This document shows positions 25,294 to 34,657 of a DNA stretch of 64,000 bases, piece after piece (within the stretch, counting starts at the first letter, position 1; the number at the start of each line of letters is the position of its first letter). Where the stretch lies: contig CAJUIT010000008.1 in the NCBI GenBank assembly GCA_910586565.1, positions 62,001-126,000 on the forward strand. The letters run 5' to 3'. Under the pieces are notes generated by a model. The model had not been told where the DNA came from. It did not search any database and saw only the letters and a program-made list of their open reading frames with translations. A program made the translations under genes and the position numbers. This DNA is from an uncultured Muribaculaceae bacterium (GTDB lineage: Bacteria > Bacteroidota > Bacteroidia > Bacteroidales > Muribaculaceae).

Positions 25294-26208
25294 ATGACAC
25301 CTGATAACATGGATGATGTGAAATTCAACGGTGGTGAAAACGGTGCGACTGTTGCCGAGGTTATGCGCGGCATCTGCAACCGTCTCGCGCCTAAGTATGG
25401 AGCGGGGGAGGCAAAGGCTATGACCCGCATCATATTTGAGAATGAAAAGGGGTGGTCGCAGGTCGATTTGGCAATCAAGGCCAATGAGCATCTCACAAAA
25501 TTCATGGAGGGGAAAATCGACGGGGTGGTCGATCGTTTGCTGGCCGACGAGCCGATACAATATATTTTCGGTGTTGCCGATTTCTATGGAATGAAACTGA
25601 AGGTAACGGCGGCAACGCTTATTCCGCGTCCCGAAACGGCCGAACTTGTCGACCTGATTGTCAAAGACCGCGGAGATGAGAAAGATTTGAGAGTGGTTGA
25701 TTTCGGAACCGGTTCGGGGTGCATAGCAATCGCCCTGTCGAGAAATCTGCCGTTTTCGTCGGTGACCGGAGTCGACATCAGCGCCGATGCGTTGGCCGTC
25801 GCAGGGGAGAATGCCCGCAGCCTGCGTGCCGATGTTGCTTTTGTGCAGGCCGACATGCTTTCGCTCCCCTCGGCCAACATGCCTGCTCCGCTCAGCGGCG
25901 AGTTTGATGTGATAGTGAGCAATCCCCCCTATATTGCCGATAGTGAAAAGAAATCAATGGAACGCAATGTGGTTGATTTTGAGCCTGCACAGGCTCTGTT
26001 CGTGCCCGATTCCGACCCGCTGAAGTTCTACAACGCTGTTCTTGATTTCGCCGCCGTTGCGCTGAAGGGGAACGGAACGGTCTATTTTGAGATTAACCCG
26101 CTCTATGTGGCTCAACTCTCGGCTTTGTGCCGTGCGAAGGGTTTCGGCAATGTGAGTGTTGAGCGCGACAGTTTCGGCAAACAGCGTTTCATGAAGATTA
26201 ACCGCTAA
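25294..26208 (+). CDS. prmC: Peptide chain release factor N5-glutamine methyltransferase PrmC
   Basis: This 304-residue methyltransferase modifies the GGQ glutamine of release factors. It has the SAM-binding DFGTGSGCIAIAL (about 135-147) and the NPPY catalytic motif (about 210-213), with an N-terminal helical domain of about 95 residues that includes the PIQYIFG segment. recX follows 6 bp later. A second Met at residue 6 could be the start; the first ATG is kept because the helical domain needs the length. Confidence 0.93.
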   Translation: MTPDNMDDVKFNGGENGATVAEVMRGICNRLAPKYGAGEAKAMTRIIFENEKGWSQVDLAIKANEHLTKFMEGKIDGVVDRLLADEPIQYIFGVADFYGMKLKVTAATLIPRPETAELVDLIVKDRGDEKDLRVVDFGTGSGCIAIALSRNLPFSSVTGVDISADALAVAGENARSLRADVAFVQADMLSLPSANMPAPLSGEFDVIVSNPPYIADSEKKSMERNVVDFEPAQALFVPDSDPLKFYNAVLDFAAVALKGNGTVYFEINPLYVAQLSALCRAKGFGNVSVERDSFGKQRFMKINR

Positions 26209-26214
26209 GAATCA

Positions 26215-26700
26215 ATGGCATTTAAAAAGAAACAGATTTCGGCGGAGAATGCGTTGATGCGGTTGGAAACTCTTTGCGCGTGCTCCGAGCATTGCAGCTA
26301 TGAGCTCACCGAAAAATTGCGTGGGTGGAACGTGCCTTTTTCAGAGTGGGATTCAATCCTCGACAAACTTGCCCGCGCACGCTACTACGATGATGCGCGG
26401 TTTGCTGCGGCATTTGTGCGCGACAAGTTGCTCTATAATCGTTGGGGGCGGCGGCGCATAATGCTCGGGCTCAGAGCAAAACGCATATCATCCGACATTA
26501 TTTCCGATGCTTTGGCAGAGATTGACGAGGAGGAATATGAAGAGGTGCTGAGGGCAACTGTTGCATCAAAGGCCCGCTCAATAAAAGAGGGGAACACTTT
26601 TGAGGGGAGAGGTAAACTTTTCCGCTCCATCGTGTCGCGTGGATTTGAGCCCGACCTCGTGGGCCGGATAATCCGCGACGATGAAATTTGGGGTGAATAG
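26215..26700 (+). CDS. recX: Regulatory protein RecX
   Basis: This 161-residue, mostly helical protein of RecX length and composition has the three-helix repeats with ARYYDDARFAAAFVRDK (about 60-76) and WGRRRIMLGLRAKRIS. RecX proteins bind and inhibit RecA filaments. It overlaps no neighbour, starting 6 bp after prmC. No recA lies in the window, so control is indirect. Confidence 0.87.
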   Translation: MAFKKKQISAENALMRLETLCACSEHCSYELTEKLRGWNVPFSEWDSILDKLARARYYDDARFAAAFVRDKLLYNRWGRRRIMLGLRAKRISSDIISDALAEIDEEEYEEVLRATVASKARSIKEGNTFEGRGKLFRSIVSRGFEPDLVGRIIRDDEIWGE

Positions 26701-26744
26701 CTCGTCACCGGCCTCATTGAAGTTGCTAAGGGAGATTGATTGCT

Positions 26745-27431
26745 ATGGGATGGTTAACCGATTTGTTGCGGGTGGTGTTTCCTCTCACATGTGAGGTGTG
26801 TGGCAACACACTGGTGGAGGGGGAGGCCGTGATGTGCCTCGATTGCTATGCGCGCATGCCGCGCGAATTACCCGATACCGATATACACGGTGCAAAATCC
26901 CGTAAACTCGCCGCTATGAAAATTGAGCGGATGAGGTCGATGTTCGTTTATGTGCGCGACACCGACTATGCCCGCGTGATACAACGTTCCAAATATAATA
27001 ACCGCCCCGACATCGACGCGACGCTGGCAACGGTGTTTGCAACCGAACTGCTGCGGGAGGGTTTCTTCACGGGGATTGATGTGATAGTGCCCGTGCCGAT
27101 GGCTCCGTTTAAGAAGGTAAGGCGAGGATTCAACCAGGCTGAGGAGATTGCAAAAGGGGTGAGCGCGGTTTCCGGGTTACCGGTGTCGGATAATCTTGTG
27201 GCTGCCGGCCATGCTACTCAAACGAGGAAGTCGGCTCTTGAACGTTTCAAAAATGCCGAGGGAACCTACTCGGTTGCCTATCCCGACGAGTTGGCCGGAA
27301 AACATGTGCTGATTGTTGATGATGTCATCACCACTGGAGCCACGGTCACGGCTTGCGCCGCTGCTCTGCGCCGTAGTGTTCCGGGTGTGAAAGTGAGTGT
27401 GCTCACTTTGGCCTCAACGCGCATGGAGTGA
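26745..27431 (+). CDS. ComF family phosphoribosyltransferase-like protein
   Basis: This 228-residue protein has an N-terminal zinc-binding pattern (CEVCGN near 16-21 and CLDCYARMP near 36-44) and a C-terminal type I phosphoribosyltransferase fold with VLIVDDVITTGATV (PRPP loop, about 187-200). ComF proteins support DNA uptake in naturally competent bacteria; in Bacteroidetes their role is not established. A TTG at 26736 gives three more residues; the ATG at 26745 is used. It is convergent with murI across a purine-rich low-complexity stretch. Confidence 0.85.
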   Translation: MGWLTDLLRVVFPLTCEVCGNTLVEGEAVMCLDCYARMPRELPDTDIHGAKSRKLAAMKIERMRSMFVYVRDTDYARVIQRSKYNNRPDIDATLATVFATELLREGFFTGIDVIVPVPMAPFKKVRRGFNQAEEIAKGVSAVSGLPVSDNLVAAGHATQTRKSALERFKNAEGTYSVAYPDELAGKHVLIVDDVITTGATVTACAAALRRSVPGVKVSVLTLASTRME

Positions 27432-27478
27432 GAAGAAAGACGAAAGACACAAGACAAAAAGACGAAGGACGAAAAGAC
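27431..27478. repeat. Purine-rich low-complexity tract
   Basis: Repeated GACGAAA/GACAAAA units between the stops of comF and murI, like the tract at 17246-17272. Confidence 0.55.
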
Positions 27479-27491
27479 TTTCGGCAGCCGG

Positions 27492-28331
27492 TTATAGCTC
27501 GATGGTTGCCGCATCAATTGCGGCGCCGAGAAACAGCGATGCCATTGTTGAGAACTTCATGGAGTTCTCGGTGGTGAGATAGGTGCACGACCCTCCCGGC
27601 TCGGTTTTCGACAGTTTTGCATCGAGCGGTTTGTGTCGGGCAAGATAGTCGGCGAGCGACGATGCTACAATCTCCCCTTGAGTGAGCAGCGAGATGTGTT
27701 CGGGCACAAAACGGCGGATTTTCTCATAGAGCAACGGATAGTGGGTGCAACCGAGAATGATGGTGTCAATTTCGGGGTCTTTTGCCAATAACCTGAAAAT
27801 CTCCTGCCGAACAAAAAAATCGGCACCTTCGCTTCCTGCTTCTCCATTCTCAATCAGCGGCACCCACATGGGGCATGCGTGACCGATTGTGCGGAATCCG
27901 GGGTAGAGTTTTGCAATCTCCATGTCGTAGCTCTCGCTCTGAATGGTGCCGGGGGTTCCGAACACACCTATATGACCGGTGCGGGTGTAGTTGCCGAGGC
28001 GTTCCACCGTAGGGCGGATAACGCCGAGCACCCTGCGTGATGGGTCGATTTCGGGGAGGTCGTGCTGCTGAATTGTGCGCAGTGCTTTGGCTGAGGCTGT
28101 GTTGCAGGCAAGTATAACCAACCGGCACCCTTTTGAAAACAGATATTTTACCGATTCGAGAGTAAATCGGTAAACAATATCGAAAGAGCGTGTTCCGTAG
28201 GGGGCGCGGGCATTGTCGCCGAGGTAGATGTAATCATAGTCAGGCAGACGTCGGCGGATTTCCTTGAGTATTGTCAGGCCGCCGTAGCCTGAATCGAAAA
28301 TGCCTATCGGGCCGCATTTTGAATTGGTCAT
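27492..28331 (-). CDS. murI: Glutamate racemase
   Basis: This 279-residue cofactor-independent racemase supplies D-glutamate for peptidoglycan. Both catalytic Cys are present: ACNTASA (about 75-81) and GCTHYP (about 187-192); GIFDSGYGGLT (about 10-20) is the N-terminal signature. The frame reaches 28382, but the family begins near the Met at 28331. A -7 box TATCTTTG is seen at 28404-28397. murI stands alone between comF (convergent) and a terminator for galE. Confidence 0.93.
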   Translation of the reverse strand: MTNSKCGPIGIFDSGYGGLTILKEIRRRLPDYDYIYLGDNARAPYGTRSFDIVYRFTLESVKYLFSKGCRLVILACNTASAKALRTIQQHDLPEIDPSRRVLGVIRPTVERLGNYTRTGHIGVFGTPGTIQSESYDMEIAKLYPGFRTIGHACPMWVPLIENGEAGSEGADFFVRQEIFRLLAKDPEIDTIILGCTHYPLLYEKIRRFVPEHISLLTQGEIVASSLADYLARHKPLDAKLSKTEPGGSCTYLTTENSMKFSTMASLFLGAAIDAATIEL

Positions 28332-28396
28332 TGCCGTGATTGCAAAATTTAGATAACATTTCCCCGATGGGGAATGACTCATTGATAAAGAATGTG

Positions 28397-28404
28397 CAAA
28401 GATA
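28397..28404 (-). promoter_or_regulatory. -7 box for murI
   Basis: Minus-strand TATCTTTG; an A/T run but no clear TTTG occurs at the -33 distance. Predicted transcription start is near 28390. Confidence 0.4.
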
Positions 28405-28494
28405 CGCAGAATCTTCGACGAAAAAAATAGCGAACGTCGGGCGGCAGGCCGGTTCGCGTTGGCGCAGCCAATTTTATTGAGTCAAAAATACATA

Positions 28495-28541
28495 AACAGC
28501 GATGTGTCAAAACGCTTTTTACATTCTGACACATCGCTGTT
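28495..28541 (-). terminator. Terminator hairpin after galE
   Basis: Perfect 15-bp inverted repeat (28495-28509 with 28527-28541) enclosing a 17-nt loop, 57 bp past the galE stop. It isolates the galactose genes from murI. Confidence 0.7.
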
Positions 28542-28597
28542 CATTTAGGGCGCAGGGAGTAAATAATTACACCGCTCTGCCGCCGAGTGTGGGCATA

Positions 28598-29632
28598 TCA
28601 CATGATGCCGCGCTCACGCAGTTTGCACTGCCATGCCCATGCCGAGCGCATGGTGTCGGCAATGGGGGTGAGGGCTTTCCAGCCAAGCACATTGTTGGCG
28701 TGGGAGGGGTTGGCCCACACTTTCTCAATGTCGCCGGCGCGGCGTCCCACAATCTTGTGGGGGACTTTAACGCCGGTTGCGGTTTCAAACGCATTGATGA
28801 GTTCGAGCACCGACAGACCGTTGCCTGTTCCGAGGTTGAAAATCTCGATTTTATCCTCACTTGCGTTGGTGAGCATGCGCTCGATGGCAATGACATGGGC
28901 TTTTGCAAGGTCAACAACGTCGATATAGTCGCGGATGCACGAGCCGTCGGGGGTGTTGTAGTCATCGCCGAACACACTCAGCTCCTTGCGGATTCCCATT
29001 GCTGTTTGGGTGAGGTAGGGGATGAGATTCTGGGGCACACCGTTGGGCAGTTCGCCTATTTCGGCGCTCGGATGAGCACCCACGGGGTTGAAGTAGCGCA
29101 GGATAACGCTCTTGAAGTTGGCGCCGGCATTGATTACGTCGGTGATAATCTCCTCCGAAATCTGCTTTGTGTTGCCGTAGGGTGAGGTAGCCTTCTTGAT
29201 GGGGGTCTGCTCGGTCACGGGATTCACATCGGGTTCGCCGTAAACGGTGCACGACGATGAGAACACGATTCCGTCAACATCTCTTTCGGCCATGAGGTCG
29301 AGGAGGTTGAGCAAAGTGTTGAGGTTGTTGCGGTAATAAAGCACCGGTTTCTGCATCGATTCGCCCACGGCTTTGCTTGCGGCGAAGTTGATAATCCCTT
29401 TGATGCCGGGATAGGTGTCGAACAGATTGCGGAGTGCGTCGATGTCGGTGCAGTCGGCCTCCACGAAATCGGGGCGAATGCCTGTGATGCGCTCGATTCC
29501 GTCGAGAACATCGCGGTTGGAGTTGGAGAGGTTATCAATTATAACCACGGGATAGCCGGCGTTTTGCAGTTCCACAACAGTGTGTGAACCGATATAGCCG
29601 GTACCTCCGGTCACGAGTATGCGGGGTTTCAT
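28598..29632 (-). CDS. galE: UDP-glucose 4-epimerase
   Basis: This 344-residue extended SDR enzyme interconverts UDP-galactose and UDP-glucose. It has TGGTGYIGSH (8-17), SSSCTVYG near 127 and the YGNTK catalytic Tyr/Lys near 154-158, with normal GalE length. It lies 15 bp after the nucleotidyltransferase gene on the same strand, forming the last step of the galactose route encoded upstream. A terminator follows. Confidence 0.94.
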   Translation of the reverse strand: MKPRILVTGGTGYIGSHTVVELQNAGYPVVIIDNLSNSNRDVLDGIERITGIRPDFVEADCTDIDALRNLFDTYPGIKGIINFAASKAVGESMQKPVLYYRNNLNTLLNLLDLMAERDVDGIVFSSSCTVYGEPDVNPVTEQTPIKKATSPYGNTKQISEEIITDVINAGANFKSVILRYFNPVGAHPSAEIGELPNGVPQNLIPYLTQTAMGIRKELSVFGDDYNTPDGSCIRDYIDVVDLAKAHVIAIERMLTNASEDKIEIFNLGTGNGLSVLELINAFETATGVKVPHKIVGRRAGDIEKVWANPSHANNVLGWKALTPIADTMRSAWAWQCKLRERGIM

Positions 29633-29647
29633 AACAATAGTAAGGTC

Positions 29648-30550
29648 TTAGAAAAGTTTGGAGGGATATGTGCCGTTGTTGTGAAGTTCGGCAAATTTCT
29701 CAACCACACCGGGACGGTCGGCAGCATAGGTCACGCCGAACCATTTTGAATCGGTGTCGAGAACTTTCACTGTGGCTTCTCCCGAGTTGATGAGGGTGTC
29801 GATGCACAGGGGGATAAAGAACTCGGCCTTGGGGGTGTTGAGATCTTTGTCGAGGAATTTGCGGAACTCGCGTTCGCTGAAGTCGAAGTAGTCGGGTGTG
29901 AAGCCCCACAGGTTCATTGAAACGGGGGTGGTGGGAGCGAGTGTCTGCTCGGTTCCGTTTTCGTCGGTGAACACGATGCGGCCGTCGGGAGCGTAGGAAA
30001 TAGCTGTGCGCTCCACAATCGAAGCGAGTTTGCCGTCGGCGGTTTCACACACTCCGCGGGCAACTGAGCCGTTTTCGGTCATGGTGTTGCCTACGCGGAA
30101 GCCTACCATGCAGTAGTCGCCCTTGCGGTCGCGTTCGCGCATGAGTTCCTTTGCAATCACTTCAAATGCGTCGCGGCCATAGAAGTCGTCGGCGTTGATA
30201 ACGGCAAACGGCTCGTTGATGGCCTCCTTGCCCATGAGAACGGCGTGGTTTGTTCCCCAGGGTTTGGTGCGGTCGGCGGGGCAGGTGTAGCCTTCGGGGA
30301 GTTTGTCGGTGCTCTGGAACACTACTTCAACGGGCACATGACCTTCATATTTGGAGAGGATTTTTTCGCGGAAGTCTTTCTCGAAATCTTTGCGGATAAC
30401 GAACACAACTTTGCCGAATCCGGCCTGAAGGGCATCGTAAATCGAATAGTCCATGATTGTTTCACCGTTGGGGCCGAGTGAATCAAGCTGTTTGAGACCG
30501 CCGTAACGGCTGCCCATGCCGGCAGCGAGAACGAAAAGTGTAGGTTTCAT
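29648..30550 (-). CDS. Sugar nucleotidyltransferase, candidate replacement for GalT
   Basis: This 300-residue NTP-transferase-fold protein has LAAGMGSRYGGLKQ at 8-21 (nucleotide loop), INADDFYG near 117-124 (metal-binding Asp pair) and a C-terminal region ending FAELHNNGTYP. It does not match classical GalT (HPHxH motif absent). Its neighbours are galK upstream and galE 15 bp downstream, and no galT occurs in the window. It may therefore convert galactose-1-phosphate plus UTP to UDP-galactose, as UDP-sugar pyrophosphorylases do; this is inference. N-acetylhexosamine-1-phosphate is another possible substrate, since similar proteins occur beside hexosamine kinases. Confidence 0.75.
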   Translation of the reverse strand: MKPTLFVLAAGMGSRYGGLKQLDSLGPNGETIMDYSIYDALQAGFGKVVFVIRKDFEKDFREKILSKYEGHVPVEVVFQSTDKLPEGYTCPADRTKPWGTNHAVLMGKEAINEPFAVINADDFYGRDAFEVIAKELMRERDRKGDYCMVGFRVGNTMTENGSVARGVCETADGKLASIVERTAISYAPDGRIVFTDENGTEQTLAPTTPVSMNLWGFTPDYFDFSEREFRKFLDKDLNTPKAEFFIPLCIDTLINSGEATVKVLDTDSKWFGVTYAADRPGVVEKFAELHNNGTYPSKLF

Positions 30551-30688
30551 TTGTCAGTGTGTTGATTGATGGGAATCCGATTCATGAAATTGCGCGATTG
30601 AGTGGCTCAATTAAGATGCTCGTTTGCTCAATCCACGCTATTCAGGCCGGATTCATTGATTTTTGTTGAATTGATTGTTTCATGAAAT

Positions 30689-30733
30689 CACCCTGCGGAT
30701 AGTGTGCCGGGTGGCACAGGTTTCCGCAGGGTG
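30689..30733 (-). terminator. Terminator hairpin after galK
   Basis: 11-bp inverted repeat (30689-30699 with 30723-30733) with an inner GTGCC/GGCAC hairpin, starting 17 bp after the galK stop. This suggests galK transcripts mostly end before the nucleotidyltransferase gene. Confidence 0.6.
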
Positions 30734-30749
30734 GTTGTTATTGTGGTGT

Positions 30750-31889
30750 TCAGGCTTGGGTCAGTTTCCGTGCTCCGTCGGAAATCACAACGGGGTAAAC
30801 AACGGGTTCGTGACCATATTTTTCATTGAACTTGCGTTTTGCCGTGGCGATGAAATTGTCGTAGACATCATTCTTAACCAGATTGATGGTGCAACCGCCG
30901 AAGCCGCCACCCATGATGCGGGAGCCGGTAACGCCACACTCGGCTGCAATGTCGTTGAGGTAGTCGAGTTCTACGCACGAAACCTCATAATCCTTGGAAA
31001 GTCCGCGGTGGGTTTCAAACATCTTTTTGCCTACGGTTTCATAATCGCCGCGTTCGAGAGCTGCACACACGTCGAGCACTCGGTCTTTCTCTTCGATAAC
31101 GAATTTCGCGCGGAAATAATCCTCGGCTGTGATATCGGTTTTGATTGAGTCGAGCATTTCCATTGTGGCGTCGCGCAGGGTTTCAATGCCGAGTTTGGCG
31201 GCCACGCGCTCGCACGACTGGCGGCGTTTGTTGTAGGGGGAATCAACGAGTGCATGTTTCACCTTCGAGTCGAGCAACACGAGTTTGTAGCCGTCGGCTT
31301 TGAAGGGGAAGTATTCAAATTCCATCGAGCGGCAGTCAAGGCGCATCAGATGGTCTTTTTTGCCGAACACCGAGGCGAACTGGTCCATGATGCCGCAGTT
31401 TACGCCGCAGTAGTTGTGCTCGGTCGACTGGCCGATGCGTGCAAGCTCGAATTTGTCGATAGTGTTGCCGTTGTACATGTCGTTGAGAGCGAATGCAAAA
31501 CAGCTTTCGAGGGCGGCTGAGGATGAGAGGCCTGCGCCGAGGGGCACGTTGCCGGCAAACACGGCGTCAAAGCCTTTCACGGTTCCGCCGCGCTTGATGA
31601 TTTCGCGGCAGATGCCGAATATATAGCGGGCCCACTGCTGTGAGGGGGCATCTTCCTCTTTAAGTCCGAATTCGGCCGATTCATTGATGTCGATTGAGAA
31701 CACGCGCACCTTGTCGGTGCCGTTGGGGCGCAACTCGGCCATGATTACCTTGTCGATTGCTCCGGGGAACACGTAGCCGCCGTTATAGTCGGTGTGTTCG
31801 CCAATGAGGTTGATGCGGCCGGCCGATGCGTAGAGGGTACCTTCTTCGCCGAATTTTTCTTTAAAGATTGCTTTGATTTTTGATTCCAT
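30750..31889 (-). CDS. galK: Galactokinase
   Basis: This 379-residue GHMP kinase phosphorylates galactose at C1. It has GRINLIGEHTDYNGGYVFP (about 24-42), with the galactose-recognition GEHTDYN, the ATP loop PLGAGLSSSAALE (about 116-128) and the C-terminal MGGGFGGC. It has its own -7 box (31953-31946) and terminator, while lying directly downstream of the beta-galactosidase gene, so it may respond to galactose separately. Confidence 0.95.
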   Translation of the reverse strand: MESKIKAIFKEKFGEEGTLYASAGRINLIGEHTDYNGGYVFPGAIDKVIMAELRPNGTDKVRVFSIDINESAEFGLKEEDAPSQQWARYIFGICREIIKRGGTVKGFDAVFAGNVPLGAGLSSSAALESCFAFALNDMYNGNTIDKFELARIGQSTEHNYCGVNCGIMDQFASVFGKKDHLMRLDCRSMEFEYFPFKADGYKLVLLDSKVKHALVDSPYNKRRQSCERVAAKLGIETLRDATMEMLDSIKTDITAEDYFRAKFVIEEKDRVLDVCAALERGDYETVGKKMFETHRGLSKDYEVSCVELDYLNDIAAECGVTGSRIMGGGFGGCTINLVKNDVYDNFIATAKRKFNEKYGHEPVVYPVVISDGARKLTQA

Positions 31890-31945
31890 AAAAAGGGGTA
31901 TTATCAGATTTCAAGGGTTGAAGTTTTCGGGTTGTGTTTCTATCG

Positions 31946-31953
31946 CAAAAGTA
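31946..31953 (-). promoter_or_regulatory. -7 box for galK
   Basis: Minus-strand TACTTTTG, 57 bp before the galK ATG; the -33 position is not a clear TTTG. Confidence 0.4.
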
Positions 31954-31988
31954 GCAAAAACTATTCACAATTGCGGGTGAAATTAACT

Positions 31989-32030
31989 GAAAAAACAGCC
32001 CGGAAAAGTCAAAAAATAACAATTCCGGGC
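31989..32030 (-). terminator. Rho-independent terminator after the GH2 gene
   Basis: GCCCGGAA/TTCCGGGC stem (31998-32005 with 32023-32030) followed on the minus strand by a run of six T, 56 bp past the stop of the beta-galactosidase gene. Confidence 0.7.
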
Positions 32031-32085
32031 CATTGACGGGTAAGCAGCCTCAAAGGTGGCTGAAATGTTGCATCGGGTGAATTAT

Positions 32086-34599
32086 TTATTTCACATCAAT
32101 AGTGAGTGTGGCGGGTTTAACTCCGGGGGCTGTCACTGTGAGTGTGGCTTTCCCGGGGGTGGATGCTGCACGCAGAATTGCTGTTGCCGCACCGCTGAAA
32201 AGTTGCATGCGGGGTGCGTCGAACGGAAGCAGACAGGTGGGGTCGCCGTTGGCGGTGGCCAGGAACTCGGCGGCTCCGCTCACTTTGAAGTTGACCATGC
32301 GGGTGTCGTCGGGCACGGGGTTGCCGTTTTTGTCGGCAACCTCAACGGTTACATACACAAGGTCGTCGCCGTCGGCGGTGATTTCACGCCGGTTGGGGGT
32401 GAGAACAATGTGGTGGGCTTTGCCGGCAGTGACACGGGTTGCTTCACCTGCCACGTTCCCTTTTTCGTCGTAGGCCACAACTTTGATTTCACCGGGTTGG
32501 TAAACAACATCGTCCCAAACGAGGCGATAGCGGTTCATGGCGGCTGAGTCGTTATGCTCGGTGATGTGGCGCAGGCCGTCGCGTTTCCAATAGGGTGAGA
32601 AGGCTATGTCGCCGTAGTCGAGCGGCGTGGCGGGTGCTTTTTCTTTAACACCCATTGATTTGCCGTTTACAAACAGTTCGGCTTTCGGCCACGAGGTGTA
32701 GGCCACAACGGGGGTTACTTCCCCTTCGCGCCCTTCCCAGTTCCAATGAGGAAGAATGTGGAGGGTGGGGGAGTCGGTGTTCCATTGCGAGCGGTAGAGC
32801 CAATAGCGGTCTTTGGGAAGTGATGCAAGGTCGATGATACCGAACACGCTCGAATGGTTGGGCCAGGCGTCGGTGTCGTAGGGCGACGGTTCACCCAGGT
32901 AGTCGAAACCGGTCCACACAAACTGTCCAATCATCCAGGGGTAATCATCATCCATAGCGAAGTCGATGTCGGGGATATTGCTCCAATAGCAGAATTCGGT
33001 GTCGTAGGATGATGATTGGTGGTTGTCGTGGATGGCGTTGGCCTTGAATTCCATCGGGAAAATGTAGCATCCGCGCGATGAGACGGTCGATGCCGTTTCC
33101 GAGCCCAAGATGAGCTTTTGCGGGAGGATGTTGTAGGCGCGCTGATAGTATTGGGGCTTGTAGTTGAATCCGGGAATGTCGAGTGCGGCGGCGAAACCGT
33201 TGTCGAGCACGGCGTCAATTTGGTCCATGCCGCAGGTTACGGGGCGGGTGGGGTCTTCGCGGTGTGCGATGTCAAGCAGCATCTGCAGCTCCTGCACTCC
33301 ATCGGGTCCCCACTGGCTGGGAACCTCGTTACCGATACTCCACATCACCACCGAGGCGTTGTTGCGGTAGTGGTGCAGCATGTTTACCATATCCTTTTCT
33401 GCCCATTCGCCGAATATGGAGCCGTAGCCGTTGGGGCTTTTGGGACGGAAGCCCCAGTCGTCGAACGGTTCTACCATCAGCATCATGCCCATCTCGTCGC
33501 AAAGCTCCACGAGTTCGGGGGCGGGCATGTTGTGGGATGTGCGGATGGCATTGGCACCCATATCTTTCAGCATTTCAATCTGGTGGCGGAGTGCCGAACG
33601 GTTCACTGCCGCCCCGAGCGGGCCGAGGTCGTGGTGGTTGCACACACCTTTGAATTTGGTGTATTCTCCGTTCAGGAAAAATCCCTTTTCGGGGATATAT
33701 TCGAGGGAGCGGATGCCGAAACGGGTTGAATATTCATCTACAGGTTCACCCTTTACGCTCAGCACGGTGCGGGCAACATAGAGCGACGGTGATTCGGGCG
33801 ACCAGCGGAGTGGTTTTTCCACAAGGAAATTCTGGGTGAAGGGCTGGCCGTGGGAGTGATAGGTGGAGTTGTTGGTTGCCACAACCGTGCCGTCGGGTGC
33901 GATGATGTCGGTTTTTACGTCGACGGCTTCACCTTTAGTTGCGCCTTTGATTTCGGTGATAAGACGCACCGAAGCCTCATCGGCCGACACGTAGGGGGTG
34001 GTTATGTAGGTCCCCCATGTGGGCACATGCACACGTGAGGTGGCTACGAGATGCACATTGCGGTAGAGCCCGGCGCCGGGATACCATCTTGATGAACGGG
34101 GCTTGTTCTCAAGGGCAACCGACAACGTGTTCTCACCGGGTTTTACCACACCGGCGGGTATATCGAGCCAAAATGAGTTGTAGCCGTAGGCCCAACCTCC
34201 GATGGCCACACCGTTCACGGTAACTTCGGGATTGCTCATGGCGCCGTCGAACACAAAGGTGAAATGCTGTCCGGCGGTGTCGGGAACTTCAAATGTGGTG
34301 GTGTAGAGTCCGCGACCCATGTAGGGGAGACCGCCGGTGCGGCCGGTTTTCTCCGATTTCTCTGTTTCGCCGTTTTGCTCCACGGCCACAACCTGCAGGT
34401 CGTTGTCGCGTGAGAACGGTTCATGGATTGCCCAGTCGTGGGGCACTCTCACCGATTGCCATTCTCCCCGGTTTCCGAGCGAGTCGACTTTTGCGAATTT
34501 CCATCCGTGGGTGAGGGTGGATTGTGTGCGGGCCTCGGCGATATTGCCTGAGGTGAGTGCCGCAACAGTGAGTGCTAACAGCCCTGTGATTTGTTTCAT
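32086..34599 (-). CDS. GH2 beta-galactosidase
   Basis: This 837-residue exported enzyme has a signal peptide (about 1-23, NIAEA), then a GH2 sugar-binding jelly roll (about 30-190), an immunoglobulin-like sandwich (about 195-295) and a TIM barrel (about 300-590). The acid/base is E425 in WSIGNEVP and the nucleophile E501 in LGSETAS. The C-terminal 240 residues hold DUF4982-like and Ig-like domains, common in Bacteroidetes GH2 enzymes. It is the third gene of a set with GH53 and a clan GH-A enzyme, so it most likely releases galactose from galacto-oligosaccharides in the periplasm; galK and galE follow. Confidence 0.9.
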   Translation of the reverse strand: MKQITGLLALTVAALTSGNIAEARTQSTLTHGWKFAKVDSLGNRGEWQSVRVPHDWAIHEPFSRDNDLQVVAVEQNGETEKSEKTGRTGGLPYMGRGLYTTTFEVPDTAGQHFTFVFDGAMSNPEVTVNGVAIGGWAYGYNSFWLDIPAGVVKPGENTLSVALENKPRSSRWYPGAGLYRNVHLVATSRVHVPTWGTYITTPYVSADEASVRLITEIKGATKGEAVDVKTDIIAPDGTVVATNNSTYHSHGQPFTQNFLVEKPLRWSPESPSLYVARTVLSVKGEPVDEYSTRFGIRSLEYIPEKGFFLNGEYTKFKGVCNHHDLGPLGAAVNRSALRHQIEMLKDMGANAIRTSHNMPAPELVELCDEMGMMLMVEPFDDWGFRPKSPNGYGSIFGEWAEKDMVNMLHHYRNNASVVMWSIGNEVPSQWGPDGVQELQMLLDIAHREDPTRPVTCGMDQIDAVLDNGFAAALDIPGFNYKPQYYQRAYNILPQKLILGSETASTVSSRGCYIFPMEFKANAIHDNHQSSSYDTEFCYWSNIPDIDFAMDDDYPWMIGQFVWTGFDYLGEPSPYDTDAWPNHSSVFGIIDLASLPKDRYWLYRSQWNTDSPTLHILPHWNWEGREGEVTPVVAYTSWPKAELFVNGKSMGVKEKAPATPLDYGDIAFSPYWKRDGLRHITEHNDSAAMNRYRLVWDDVVYQPGEIKVVAYDEKGNVAGEATRVTAGKAHHIVLTPNRREITADGDDLVYVTVEVADKNGNPVPDDTRMVNFKVSGAAEFLATANGDPTCLLPFDAPRMQLFSGAATAILRAASTPGKATLTVTAPGVKPATLTIDVK

Positions 34600-34657
34600 G
34601 TCAGGATATGGTGTTTTATTTTATAAAGTTGGAACGGCAACTTGTGCCGGTGTTTTT

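Noticed and set aside
27492..28128. Small frames antisense to or inside murI
   Set aside because: Shadow frames of a well-supported gene.
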